Shown here in pieces: positions 22,180-33,499 of a stretch of DNA of 64,000 nucleotides (its first letter is position 1; each line of letters opens with the position of its first letter). The translations under genes and the position numbers were made by a program. The stretch is from positions 3,560,701-3,624,700 of the forward strand of contig RPFO01000406.1 of NCBI GenBank assembly GCA_009746045.1, in the 5' to 3' direction. The DNA comes from Mesostigma viride (Eukaryota; Streptophyta; Mesostigmatophyceae; Mesostigmatales; Mesostigmataceae). The notes below the pieces were generated by a model. The model ran no database searches. It had not been told where the DNA came from and saw only the letters and a program-made list of their open reading frames with translations.

Positions 22180-22511
22180 AATGTGAATGATAGTCAGTAC
22201 TAGTCGAGTGGTGTAGGGGACGTAGGGAGGCCTCTTTTCAGCTCCCACCCACCCACCCACCCACCCACCCACCCTCCCACCCACCCACCCACCCACCCAC
22301 CCACGCTGCCAAGAGGGGCAACTTCTTGTGTTCGAGTATGCTGGGCCCCCAGCATGGTGCTACAATAACCAACTTGATAATGATGTGCACTGAGTTTGAA
22401 GGTGTGGTATAGGCTGTCCGTATAAAGCCTAGCACACAAAAATGTAGAATAAAGGTTTCTCTTGGTGGGAAGGAACTGGAATGGACCAAGAACAAGAAAT
22501 GTATGGACCAG
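22180..22511 (+). repeat. H block remainder + (CCCA)n + D block, copy 3
   Basis: Resumes the H block after the hAT insertion. About 14 CCCA units with one CCCT interruption (22243-22302), then D block 22316-22503. Confidence 0.8.
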
Positions 22512-23247
22512 TTTCAGCAAAGAATGTTCGCCTGGCGAGGCTGAAATTCGGGCGGGGATGTTTTACCGCCTTTGTTTTTATCCTGTATGATGCATTATTG
22601 GAAAAGAAATTAAGAGTTCGGTTCAGCCAGGGGGGCATATCTATGCCATAAAAATTTCCTACAAAAACACAAGCCCTGGTCGGGGCCTTGGCTGAGCAGT
22701 TTCCAAGCCAAGGCCTTGGTAGGGTAGAGGGCCTATCGCCACAATGGCTTCAATGCCGGGAAATCCCAGCCTCGGGGGTGGGGCTGGTGATGGGTCGTGG
22801 GCTGGTGAGAGACGGTCCGGCCCGGGTGTACTGTAAGGCCTAATGAGCAGCCGCTGGAAACCGCCCCCATAACGGGGGGAACGACATGGGTGCCGCCCTG
22901 CGTCTGCCGGGAAACCGTAGCGGCCACACGGGGGCGGCAGTACAGCCGCGGCAGCGTGCGGGAGGGGGGCCATGGGCGGAAAGAAACTCGGCACGAAGGT
23001 TGGCAACAGCCTTTGTGGCCATGTAGGAGGTGTGTGGGCAACACCTTGTGTGCGAGTATGCTGGGCCCCCAGCCTGGTGCTACAATAACCAACTTGATAA
23101 TGATGTGCACTGAGTTTGAAGGTCTGGTATATAGGCTGTCCGTATAAAGCCTAGCACACAAAATTGTAAAATAAATGTTTCTCTTGGTGGGAAGGAACTC
23201 CAATGGACCAAAAACAAGAAATGTATTTGTTGAGCTTCGCTCATTTA
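22512..23247 (+). repeat. Segmental repeat, second copy of 19110-19831
   Basis: Same extent and internal order as the first copy, including the D block at 23039-23226. It stops at 'gcttcgctcattta', where a nuclease-domain retroelement fragment is inserted; the following H block resumes at about 23602. Confidence 0.8.
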
Positions 23248-23601
23248 AAATGATAAATTACGAAGGTGAGATGGGCATGCAACATAATAAGGAAACCCCC
23301 GAAAAGAAGAAGAACCCTGAAGAAATAGTAATCTGACACGGACATCCAAGGATCACGCCAGCTGCACAAGGTACAAACAACTAACTACATCAAAAAACTA
23401 CCACGCGCAGCCACATCGCTGCCGGCCCACCATGCAGGCCTGGGAGGGATCTAGACCGCATGGGTCGCGACAAAGTCGGCCCGGGTGCAGCGGAATAACA
23501 CATCAGCCACGGTGCGAGTGAGGGCGAGTGACAGGCGCTGCTGCCAATATGAGGACCACATGCGGGCAGACCACGGGGCAAGCTGACCCTCGAGGTCGAG
23601 G
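23248..23601 (-). pseudogene. Inserted 3' fragment of nuclease-domain retroelement
   Basis: The minus strand shares with 24980-25200 and 44240-44340 the 'cagccacg/catgggtcgcgac' stretch and the C-terminal protein end. The segment separates the two halves of the H/D mosaic, with 'tcattt' at both edges, suggesting a short target duplication. 5'-truncated, as usual for target-primed insertions. Confidence 0.55.
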
Positions 23602-24160
23602 CGTCATTTTATATATGACGTGTGGACGGGCTCAAAGGAGACCGACCTGCCGTAGGTAGCGTAAGACTAGCGCTTGTCACGAGGGTACTGCACTGGCCGG
23701 CCCTTTTTTGTGCCGAGGCTGAGTGTGGTTCCGGAGTGCAGGCCTAGGTAGCTTCTAGCGTACGTCACTAGACCTTGTTACCTGCGCCAGCCGCCAGGCG
23801 TGGCGCAACTGTGATGGGCAATCAGTACACCTTGTACCTGCGCCAGCCGGCAGGCCTGCGTGGCGCAATGTGAATGATAGTCAGTACTTAGTAGAGTGGT
23901 GTAGGGGACGTAGGGAGGCCTCTTTTCAGCTCCCACCCACCCACCCACGCTGCTAAGAGGGGCAACACCTTGTGTTCGAGTATGCTGGGCCCCCAGCATG
24001 GTGCTACAATAACCAACTTGACAATGATGTGCACTGTCAGAGTTTGAAGGTGCGGTATAGGCTGTCCGTATAAAGCCTGCTATGTAGCACACAAAAATGT
24101 AAAATAAATGTTTTTCTTGGTGGGAAGGAACTCGAATGGACCAAGAACAAAAAATGTATT
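23602..24160 (+). repeat. H block + (CCCA)4 + D block, copy 4
   Basis: H block 23602-23930 with both hairpins, four CCCA units, D block 23963-24160. Confidence 0.75.
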
Positions 24161-24979
24161 GTTGCGTAGACTTACGGATAGGCCACTGAGGCTGATCGAC
24201 GACTTTTTTTCCTACCGCCTCAGCATGATACCTAAACCGATGCAACCTGCAGGTTGCAAGAAAAGTAGAAAACGCTCCTACGAAATAGCAGCTGCTATTA
24301 AAATGCATCCATCGTGAGTTTACATATGCTTTGCTTACACAGTATCCACTAGCGCTGCGATGGCTATCGCCACCTCGGTGGCTGCACCAAATAATTATGT
24401 TGTCGCGCGTTGGCAAGCCAGGCATGGACGGGCCGGAAGGTCTTAGCATACAGTCACCGAACGTTCCAAAGGTGAGACACGGCCAAGTGCGGCCTACATT
24501 TCAGTCAGTCAAAATCAGTTTCAGTCAGTGCACGAAAATCTCAAGTACGATTCGGTGGGCCTGGATGGGCTTTTTTAATACTTACAACTATGTACGAACA
24601 GTACAGGCGCGGCGAATAGAGGTTGACACGGCGAACCTGTGGCCAAGGCACATGACGCGTGAGGACTTGGTGCAGCTTGGCGCACGCCATCTGGACGACT
24701 GACGCGCAGCCTAAATTTACGCGTCAGCCCGCTGACGCGCGGGGTAAAATTCCCATCGCGTACATAAGAGCTGGATCGAGCGTCATCCCGCTGACGCATG
24801 CGTCACGTTTCTAATAACACTGCCCTGACCCCTTGTACTTTGACCGGCCAGAACACCTCTATAACTTAGTCAGAAGTATGCAAACCCTAGTGTCATGCTG
24901 TGCAGAAAAATATAAACTTTAGAAATAGGTTTGGGCTCTAAGGTTAAGAAACCTAAAAAGAAAATTATCTGACACAGGC
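24161..24979. other. No supported gene; hairpin at 24720-24739
   Basis: Nothing coding recognised. CGCGTCAG-CCCG-CTGACGCG at 24720-24739 repeats the hairpin at 17180. Confidence 0.4.
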
Positions 24980-25475
24980 ATGCAAGAATCATGCCAGCTG
25001 CACAAAAGTACGACACGCAGCAACATAGCTTCCGGCCCAGTGCCAGGCCTAGGAAGGCTCTATCTAGACAGCATGGGTCGCGACAAAGTTGGCCCGGGGG
25101 CGGCGGAAAAAAACATCAGCCACGATGCGAGTGGGGGCGAGGGACAGGCGCTGCCGCGCCAATACGAGGACCACGTCCGGGCAGACTACGGGGCGGTCTG
25201 ACCATCAAGGTCAAGGTGGTCTTCACGATGCTGGCAGCACTCGTGGAAAAACTTCGCCGTCCTGGGGCCCATGGCCCCAAACTTCTCAAGGACAAAGGGG
25301 ATGACGCTGTCACTGGGGCCCCACAAATGTTGCCGTAGGATGCAAACTTGTCGCGCTCAGCCACAGTGGCAGCAGCGCCGGCATCCACCGCCGCCCAGAG
25401 GATGTGGCAACCGGAGAGCGGCCAAGCCACCGAGAGATCGATGAGCAGGTGGCAAACCTGCCCATCGTACATAGT
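24980..25475 (-). pseudogene. Nuclease-like C-terminal domain of retroelement, fragment
   Basis: Minus-strand frames contain HLLIDLSVAWPLSGCHI, aligning with HLLIDVSVARPLALSHV in the better copy at 44218-44907, and an 'ERDKFASYG' segment. The invariant acidic residue in 'LIDxSV' and the following Lys/Tyr region resemble the PD-(D/E)xK-like nuclease found at the C-terminus of some retroelement proteins. Frameshifted and truncated. Confidence 0.55.
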
Positions 25476-25528
25476 CGAGCACGGTAAATTGGCGTACAGT
25501 AGTATATGGGGATCGGATCCCCAACAAG

Positions 25529-25765
25529 TGATATTAGCCTAGGTCGAGGGCACGTGGCATGGCGAATATTTTCCGCGCGAAAAAATTCACGTTACCGGGC
25601 TGTACCTTGACAAGTGGGTGCACGGTGCGCGCACCCCTTTCGGAAGTGGCCATGGCGACTGCGTTTAGGCAAAACTATCATAATAGGGCGATTGAAATGG
25701 CTAAAAAATGCTTGAATGATAAAAACGATGAGCTCATGATGATGGCTTGTGGCAGTTTTGGGATG
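25529..25765 (+). repeat. Dispersed repeat, pair with 12608-12850
   Basis: Matches in order, with point changes; ends about 185 bp before the acceptor of exon c. Confidence 0.6.
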
Positions 25766-25949
25766 CCACCAGTCCCCATAATTTGTTGTATTGCCAATAA
25801 AGTGAACAGAAACCCGGTAGCTCGAGGTAACGCACAATTAACCCGGCCATGCAAGTAGCAGGTCAAGGACCTGAATGCTGGCCTTGGTTGTGTTTCCTGA
25901 CCCCCTTTTCTTTTCGTTACCCCTTGCCGATATGCTCCCCCATATGCAG

Positions 25950-26459
25950 GTCCACCCAGCATGGATGCGCTTCCTTGAGCGCACATGGTCTGCCCTGTTT
26001 GGCGCACCTATCGGTGGCTCTTGGCGCGACACGGTCCCCGGCAGCCGATTTGTCGCCCGATATGGGTCGATATTTGAGGACTTCAAAGGGCTGCAGGGCA
26101 GCACGGAGCAGGAGCACCGCACGAGTGATGAAGCTGGCAGCTGGCGTGCCCGTCGGTCAGGCTGGAGTAAACGCATGGGCAGGCATCTGCAAACATCGTA
26201 TAAAGCAGTGGAACTGTCCAAGAGTATCTTTCTCGGCGTCGTTCTGGGCATATACGGTCCTGCAGGTTCCAACAATAAAGAGCACAAGGGTGGTGCCTGG
26301 GTCCAAGTTGCTGCAGGGCTCTCCCTAGTGGCTGCTCACCTGGCCATCCTCGCATGGAACAAACCCTACATCAGCCGCTTGAGCCAGGCAGCTGAGACTC
26401 TCTCAGTCACCTGCGAACTGCAGCTTTTCGTCATTCTACTCCTACTACTGGCGGGATGG
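25950..26459 (+). CDS. TRP-like polytopic membrane protein, exon c
   Basis: A 510-bp exon between acceptor 'catatgcag' and perfect donor GTAAGT, phase 0 at both ends. It encodes FVARYGSIFEDFKGLQG, which matches the 'yG.lfedYk' signature after the membrane core in algal TRP-like proteins. A 'YKAVELSKSIFLGVVLG' span follows, then AAHLAILAWNKPYISRLSQ ('L..nkPf.srl.q') and a terminal ETLSVTCELQLFVILLLLLAGW span. The order of these elements, continuing from exon b, is the strongest evidence that exons b and c belong to one gene. Predicted plasma- or endo-membrane location; substrate unknown. Confidence 0.65.
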
Positions 26460-27429
26460 GTAAGTGTTTGAGTTGAATAGTCAGAGCTATAGTATATACA
26501 TATAAGCGACGGGGGTCAATGTGCTTCGGGGTGCATGTTGTCCAGCGGGTAATTTTTACCAGCTTGTTGCTGCGTGTTATCGCTTCAAACGGTCTCTGGA
26601 TGCACCGTGATTGGTCATGTAGTGGTCTAAGAAAGTTTCTTGCCTCATGGTCATTTTGTCTTTGCTGGTTTTGCTCTGCTCTCTTTCTTATATCAGTTTC
26701 CCCATAATAGTAGTATATAGATATTTATTGTGAATATAGAGCACTACATCGCGCCATGCGTGGGTGGCTGTTCAAGAAAATATGTGTGGAGGTTCATGAT
26801 GGAACACGTTTGAGACGTAACTGATAATTGCATTTAGTAATACTAGTCGCAATCAATTTAGCCAGGACCACATGCCACCGTTCCTGTCCACCAACCACAT
26901 CATGTGGACACCGTGGTGTTTACATACACACAGTGGTGGTTTCCACATAATGTGTACATCCTGGCAAGGATAGACCAACGTAGATTGCAGATCTTCCTCT
27001 TGTGCACAAAGGTGCACGAATTGTGAGAGCTCGATAGGCTGGCATGGAGATTGCGTAGCTTATCTGAATGACAGCGAGCACTGAGAATGCGTTACGCTAG
27101 CCAGATTCCATCAACACTCTCTAGTCGAGTAGTATGCCTGAATAGTACGCTAGCTTTAGGTCGTAGGACCCTGAACCTACAAATCATGACATAATGTGCC
27201 GGTTCTCGTAGCTTCGGCACTCTGCATTAGTCATTCCGTGACCAACAATGAGCCGTAAAATGACACGTGCTTGCTGCCCCGAACACTGAATAATACTCTG
27301 CCGATATTAATTATGGCCAGAATACAGCAGGCAGGTGCGATTACATAATAGGGAGGCAACCCTAACACCTCCGTTTACAATAGATTGCCTATATAAAATA
27401 TATAAAATATAGTAACGGCAGGCAGTTGG

Positions 27430-28085
27430 GCACACAGGGTGAAATTTACCTCTGTCAGTGGCCAGCAGAACCAGCACTGGTTCCTCTATCTCCATACCGC
27501 TGTCGATTTTTCGGGTGGTGTGTGCCTTGGTTCGTTCGGTCTTTTTCCCACTCTACGGTCAAGTGTGAGGACGCGGATGGGGCCGCTCTCTATGCGCCCA
27601 ACCACCGACCCGACACTACCGCGCTCGACTAGGATGGGCAGGGTTGCCACCCAGTGCTTATCGATCAATGTCTCCGTGGCTTGGCGGCTCTCCGGCAGTC
27701 ACATCCTCCAGGCGGCTGTGGGTGTCGGCGTTGCTGCCGCAGCGTCCGAGCGCGACACGTTTGCCCCCTACTGCAATGTGGAGCCGGGCCACCGGAGCGC
27801 GGGTTCATCCCCTTTGTCCTTGAGGAGTTCGGGGCTCTGGGCCCCAAGATACTGTATCAGAGTTTTTCCACGAGTGCTGCTAGCGGCAGGGGCGTCACTG
27901 TAGACGGACTCAACCTCACTTAGGGCCAGACTGCCCCGTGGAATGCCTGGTTAAGCAGTCCTCGTATTGGCGGCAGTGCCTGCTCTTTGCCCTCACTCGC
28001 ACTGACGTGGCTGATTTGTTATTCCGCCGCGTCTGGAGGGCGCGCCGACTTTGTCGCGACCCATGCGGTGTAGATCGATCTTCCG
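27430..28085 (+). pseudogene. Nuclease-like C-terminal domain of retroelement, plus-strand copy
   Basis: Plus-strand frames align with the 44218-44907 copy: 'HWFLYLHT' against WYLYLHTVLL, EDADGAALYAPNHRPDT against EDADGAAFYSPNHRPDI, then SINVSVAWRLSGSHI and a 'VLEEFGALGP' segment. The NHRPD aspartate survives. Several frameshifts; a stop ends the reading after 'LALTRTDVADLLFRR'. It abuts the LTR that begins near 28139. Confidence 0.65.
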
Positions 28086-28138
28086 CGGCCTGGTGGGCCG
28101 GCAGCGGTGTTGCTACATGTAGTTGTACGCTAGTGTTG

Positions 28139-28908
28139 TGTTACAGTAGGGATACTATGCCCACCTACATGTAGCCACAACGTATCCCAGCCTGTTTTCT
28201 TTCATGTCCTGAAGATTTATTTTGTATGGACTGGGAATTCGATAGCTTTGATAGTAATAAGCTAGATGGATTGGGCTCAATGATCAATATTCATGTGCCG
28301 TAGTCCTATACTTGAACATGGATTACTTGTACCCTGAGTTTGCCTAGTGGCAACACGTATATGCTTGACAAGTGGTACACTTGTTTGATTCACAAGTGGC
28401 TATGGCCTAGTGGACAAGTGGTTGGTCCATGAGCTGACAAGTGTTGGAAGCTCATGATGACAAGTGGGTAGACTCATTGCGTGACTACCCTCCAGGGAGA
28501 AGAGATGTGTCACTCTATTAATCATGTTATGTGGCTCAATATTACGTAGATACTTGGCATCTGGCTACTATGCCAGCTCACTGGATCGTGTCTAGAATGC
28601 TCTAAGAATTTATTCATTCATTGATTTATTTACGCGTAACATCCATGGTCACGTGAGCATTAGTTCTCAAGGAAATGAATACATACATGGGATGTCCGGG
28701 TGGATGGATGTTCTAAGAATATGTATGCTACTAGGAATACTCCTGGAATATACTGAGAATATGCTAGGAACATGCTAGGATGTTTGTACAAGGTTCCATG
28801 ATGATGTCACTGCTGATGTCATCCTTCATGGCCTAAAAGGTATACAAGGAAACTGCCCCCTAAGGGAAGGTACCTCCATTCAACTTCCTATCAAGCTCTT
28901 CTCCAAAT
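28139..28908 (+). repeat. Copia-type LTR, 5' portion
   Basis: Homologous to 3671-about 4570, starting TGTTACAG. Interrupted at 28908 by the element below; its missing 3' end is found at 31262-31406 next to the primer site. It carries a private insert at about 28619-28705. Confidence 0.7.
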
Positions 28909-28910
28909 AA

Positions 28911-30986
28911 TTGGATTTCTTCGAAAATAGTTTAGTGTAGTGGTACGAGAGAGACCGCCGCGGGCGGCTGGGACAGCCGCCGGTTTTATGTCCCGCCGGC
29001 CGCGCATGTTTCAGGCGCCTGACAATTAAGTCATAAATTAAACCTGGGAAATTGTGGGCCGGCTGCCCTTGGTCAGGCCGCGCGCCACTAGTTCTTAGTT
29101 AGGCAGCTAGTACGAAATCATTGTACGTCATTGCTGAAAAACCGGCGTCACATGCTAGTGACGTGACGGTCGCCACTTGTCAGTGGCCACATTTTGTGAC
29201 GAAAGCACTTTGCGTGGCAAGTCCTATTGGGCTTTGAAGTAGGAGTAGGAATAGTTTAAAGCTTGTGTAATTCGTAGGGAGTTTGTGACGCAAGTCTGAC
29301 GTTGCACGGAAAGTGAATGACGGTTGTCGACGGCGGTCCTGCTTGGCCGAAGGGGAATATAGCCAAATGCAGTTTGTCGTCTACATAGGTAGTTTCTTTC
29401 ACAATTTGGCTGCGCCGAGACCCAGTGCCGGCAGCAAAAAATGGCGGAACAAGAAATTCCCCAGCCTCACACCTGTTCATGGTGCGGGGCTAGCTCCGAA
29501 CAATTTTATTGTGGCAGAGCTCTGCCAAATTACCCACGCTTTTCTGGAGCGGTTGGCAGGCTGCCAAATTTCCTGGACCTTTGTTACCGGCCCGGGTGGT
29601 CGGGTTTTTCCGGTTCGGTTTTTTATATGTCATGTATTATTAAGAAAAACCGGCGGTTTAGTCTAAGTCATCCTTGCTGAGCTGTGCACAACGAGCCAGC
29701 AAATGCCACCATCGTTAAAGCGACGCAGCGAGCCAACTGGCTGCATGTGGCGGACCATCGTACATGGGGATGCTTGCACCCCGGATCGGTCGTTCCGTCA
29801 CAGGCCGGCCTGCTTTTTGCAGGCTCGTACCTGGGGATGCTTACACCCTGGGTTGCGCTCAGTGGTAGAAGGCCACTGAGGCGTCCATCTTAAAAATAAA
29901 TTCCCAACGATTGTCACCGGGCGTAGTTGGGGGGTCTCGCCAGGCGCTGTAGCAGGCGCCCAACTTGTCTTCTCAATGCGCCCAGTCCTGCCGGTTCTGC
30001 GCCAACCTGTGGCCGCGACGGTAATCGCCCTGCGAGAGAGGGCAATTCAACGGCGCCGCCCAGCCATGCATGAAAAGGTGGCCCTTGCGAGGGTTAATAT
30101 ACTGGAGGCGTAGACACAGTCGCCGCATTTTGGCGTTGCGACAGGTTGCGCTCGAGGTCAGATGAAGCGAGGAGCGTCGGCGCTTTAAGTCAAGCTTCAA
30201 GTCGCAAGGGTAGAGGTGATGGGGCATGCGCTACGTGCTGAATTGTTTTTTTATTCGGTTCCACCTTGCCATTAATTCATGATGGCCCAGTCCACTCATT
30301 GTTCAAATAAAGACTGGTGATTCTTTGGCAGTGAACTGGTGTAATTGGATTTCTTCGAAAATAGTTTAGTGTAGTGGTATGAGAGAGACCGCCGCAGGCG
30401 GCTGGGACAGCAGCCGGTTTTATGTCCCGCCGGCCGCGCGGGTTTCAGGCGTCAGACAATTAAGTCATAAATTAAACCTGGGATATTGTGGGCCGGCTGC
30501 CCTTGGTCAGGCCGAGCGCCACTAGACCTTAGGCAGCTAGTACGAAATCATTGTAGGTCATTGCTGAAAAACCGGCGTCACATGCTAGTGACGTGACGGT
30601 CGCCACTTGTCATTGGCCACATTTTGTGATGAAAGCACTTTGCGTGGCAAGTCCTATTGGGCTTTGAAAGTAGGAGTAGGAATAGTTCAAAGTTTGTATA
30701 AGTCGTAGGGAGTTTGTGACGCGCAAGTCTGACATTGCACGGAAATTGAATGACGGTTGTCGATGGCTGTCCTGATTGGGCAAAGGAGAATATAGCCAAA
30801 CGCAGTTTGTCGTCTTGGTAGTTTCTTTCACCCGCCCACCCACCCCTTTGTTCGCTGGCGCTGGGGGCATGCGCTACGTGCTGAATTGTTTTCTTCTTCG
30901 GTTCCACCTTGCCATTCATCCATGATGGCCCAGTCCACTCATTGTTCTAATTAAAGACTGGTGATTCTTGGGAGTGAACGGGTGTA
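28911..30986 (+). mobile_element. PAT-like non-autonomous element with split direct repeats (older)
   Basis: A1 28911-29402, internal region 29403-30220, B1 30221-30344, A2 30345-30832, B2 30864-30986. A starts TTGGATTTCTTCGAAAATAG; B starts GGGGCATGCGCTACGTGCTG and ends 'ggtgtaa'. A1/A2 and B1/B2 differ by scattered substitutions and small indels, so the insertion is not recent. The internal region has no RT, RNase H or recombinase; the frames there are short. It splits the LTR at 28908/31262. Confidence 0.75.
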
Positions 30987-31261
30987 ATATATATTAAAAA
31001 TATAATTACTTACAGCAGAGTGTTCAAAATCACTCTTGAAACCAAAGCAAACGCCCAGCTATAAACCTATATACAGAGCCATGTCAAAGCTCTATACTAC
31101 GATAAGACCAATGGAAACTCCTAACGGGAGGAACCTAATAGCCCTGCTGCACCGCAAAATCAGCCCGCGTACTACAGCTGTAATATATATAGTTGTATAT
31201 AGCTGGGCGTTTGCTTTGGTTTGAGTGATTTCACTCTGCTGTAAGTAATCATATTTTTAAT
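30987..31261. mobile_element. Foldback/MITE-like element with about 75-bp inverted ends
   Basis: The left arm (ATATAATTACTTACAGCAGAGTG, then 'accaaagcaaacgcccagctata') recurs inverted at 31190-31258. The left arm and centre also match 44080-44255, so it is a shortened relative of module R, which carries the nuclease domain. Confidence 0.65.
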
Positions 31262-31418
31262 ATATAGTTGTAATAAAGACAATTATTCTACAACGTGAAA
31301 GGTCTTCAACTTTCTTTGAGCATGCACCTGCAAGGTGTGCGGGTAGCAAAGCCAAGCACAAGCCATTGTGTAAAACCCTTTAGTCGTCTCCTCTGCAATC
31401 CAAACATGGTATCGGAGG
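31262..31418 (+). repeat. Copia-type LTR 3' end and primer site
   Basis: 'tgcaaggtgtgcgg...ccattgtgtaaaa' matches the end of the 3671-4721 LTR; TGGTATCGGAGG at 31407-31418 is the primer site. It completes the LTR that starts at 28139. Confidence 0.7.
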
Positions 31419-31639
31419 TTCGTTATCGAGGAACAAGAAGACGGCTGTGATCCTGGAGACATCCAGATCCATTGGAACTGAAGACATCATGGCATAGGTG
31501 CTGAAGCTAAGGTCAATTGGAGTGCCTTCCTACATAACAGAGAAACAAGTTTATTACAATCAAGTCTGTGCAGGCTGGACCATTTGAGCCTCATGCAGTA
31601 GCTACATCATAATCATTATACAAGTCATTGTCAAGTAAG

Positions 31640-31940
31640 GCCAGCTCACCATGCTGGGACCCAGCACATGCTCCCTTGGTCCAATCTTATCCCCTACAGC
31701 GGCGTGGGTGGGTGGGTGGGGGTGGGTGGGTGGGTGGGTGGGTGGGTGGGTGGGTGGGTGGGTGGGTGGGTGGGTGGGTGGGTGGGTGGGTGGGTGGGTG
31801 GGTGGGTGGGTGGGTGGGTGGGTGGGTGGGTGGGTGGGTGGGTGGGTGGGTGGGTGGGTGGGTGGGTGGGTGGGTGGGTGGGAGCTGCAAAAAGGCCTCC
31901 CCACGTTCACCACACTGACCAGTCACTCTAAGTACGGTGT
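31640..31940 (-). repeat. Reverse D/H junction with (GGGT) expansion
   Basis: Minus-strand reading gives H-block end, (CCCA)n, D-block start with the CTGGG..CCCAG palindrome. The tetranucleotide tract (31704-31881) has about 44 units, against about 4, 9 and 14 in the other three D/H junctions. The open frames of GWVGGWVG and THPP type are produced by the tract. Confidence 0.8.
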
Positions 31941-32830
31941 GAAAATGAAACAACAAGGCACTGTCATGTCTCAAGGCGCCGCGCCCCCCTCAACAAGGCG
32001 GGCACGGTTGACAGTAGGCACTAGTACCGGCGCAACGCCGGTCCCCATCTTCATACTCTAGTCCTATGTAACACAAGCACCTCACCTGGTGTAGTAGGAC
32101 TTCTGTGGACTCGAGAGAGAGAGGTTTGCACCGAACAACGCCATGGCTCTTGCAGGAAATGTTGCCTTTATTAGAAGAAAGAAACACAGGCGTAAGTCAA
32201 GTCACTTCCAAGAACGCACGTAGCACAGACGACCTCGTCGTATGTAGTGCAAGTGGAACGTGCACGCAAGAGCTAGCGACCTAGGGCTACCAAATCACAC
32301 ATATAACTTGCTAGGTACGCGTCCAAGTATTCGGCACTGTCACTGCTGAACTGTCACACAGTTGATTACGTAGACTATGGCGCGCCTTTGGCGCAGAGAT
32401 CTATCAAATGTCCATTAACTGCTAGTCCTGTGGACCTATCCGTACTGTACTCAGCATCAACTGTCTCATAGGTCCTGGCGCGCTCTGGCACGCTTACCTA
32501 TCAATTCAGCATTGATCAAGTCCTGTACAAGTCCTGTCAAAGTCCTGCGGACTATCAAAGTGACACTTGTACATCCTGTGCCTGTACGCTCCCACATAGG
32601 CGCGTGGCACTGTCGGCACAACCTAGGAACCGTCATAACTTTTACGTCCCGTACGTAACCAAATGAGGCGTTCAAGGTGTCGTTGGAAAGAGCGTAACAA
32701 TCTCTATCCATCTACAGTAACGTCAATCCTTTACGTTAAATGTAGGTGACGTACGGTAGAGCTACGCAACAGGCAGCAGATCGGCCCCCTTCGAGCCCGC
32801 CGCAACAGACCTAAGTGAGCAGATAGCTCA
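31941..32830. other. No supported gene (inside Copia element region)
   Basis: Between the microsatellite insertion and the gag remnant; no coding or repeat match recognised apart from a 'gttgcctttatta' echo at 33670. Confidence 0.4.
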
Positions 32831-32839
32831 GAAATACAA

Positions 32840-33460
32840 ATGAAGCGCGCTACAAGCAAAGTCCAGGCATCGGGCAAGTCCATGACAACGTTGGATGGCC
32901 GGTCTCTGAGGAAATTGAAAGAAATCAAGGCTGTGTTGAAGGCCTTTGCATCGGCTTATTGTGACCTCCAGGTCAAGGTCTGTACTAGAGATCAGGATTC
33001 ACTTAAGGCTCGGTCAAAATGGCGCTGATGGAGGCGGAGGATCTACAACTGCACAAAAGGCGTTCTGCTCAAGAAAGGAGGGCTCCCCTAACGGCCAGGT
33101 TTTCCACACTACTACGAACAAAAGTGGAGGGAACAAACGGTGCAACTACTGCAAGAAGGCCGGGCACATGGAGACCCGGTGCTGGGAGAAGCATCCGGAA
33201 CTAAAGCAAGAACGCAAAAACAGGGCGACGCGACGGAACCAAGCCAGAAAACAGCACTCACCAGGTGCCTGCAAGGCGCGGATCACCGAGGAGGCTGCGG
33301 AGCGGTCCGGCTTTGTCTTCGCCACCATCGCCAAGTCGCCATCGCCGTCGGAAGCTGTTGCACTCACGCAGTACTTATGTATGAAAAGATCAACCAGCTG
33401 CCCGTGCAGCACCGACCAGCTGCTCGTGCAGGTTGTCTTGGTAGTGTCAGCTTTGTGACT
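32840..33460 (+). pseudogene. Copia gag remnant with CCHC zinc knuckle
   Basis: Frame 32840-33028 carries a helical gag segment (GRSLRKLKEIKAVLKAF). Frame 32946-33458 carries CNYCKKAGHMETRCW, a CX2CX4HX4C knuckle followed by 'KHPELK', the usual arrangement in Copia gag. The frames are offset, so the gene is broken. It lies downstream of the LTR and primer site in the correct order and strand, making 28139-33460 one nested Copia element. Confidence 0.7.
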
Positions 33461-33499
33461 GGCACAATACCTGTACTTTAGTCTGTACAAGCAGGTGCT

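Larger units (their letters stand above)
11086..25949 (+). other. Giant intron b-c (14,864 bp), transposon-filled
   Basis: Bounded by donor GTACGT and acceptor 'catatgcag', both at phase 0. Contains a YR retroelement, a solo A-B repeat, the H/D block mosaic, a hAT-like element and two nuclease-domain remnants. Whether it is spliced in full is inferred from phase and protein homology. Confidence 0.5.

Noticed and set aside
31602-32061. Glycine/tryptophan- and THPP-rich frames
   Set aside because: Translations of a (GGGT)n tetranucleotide tract on both strands.
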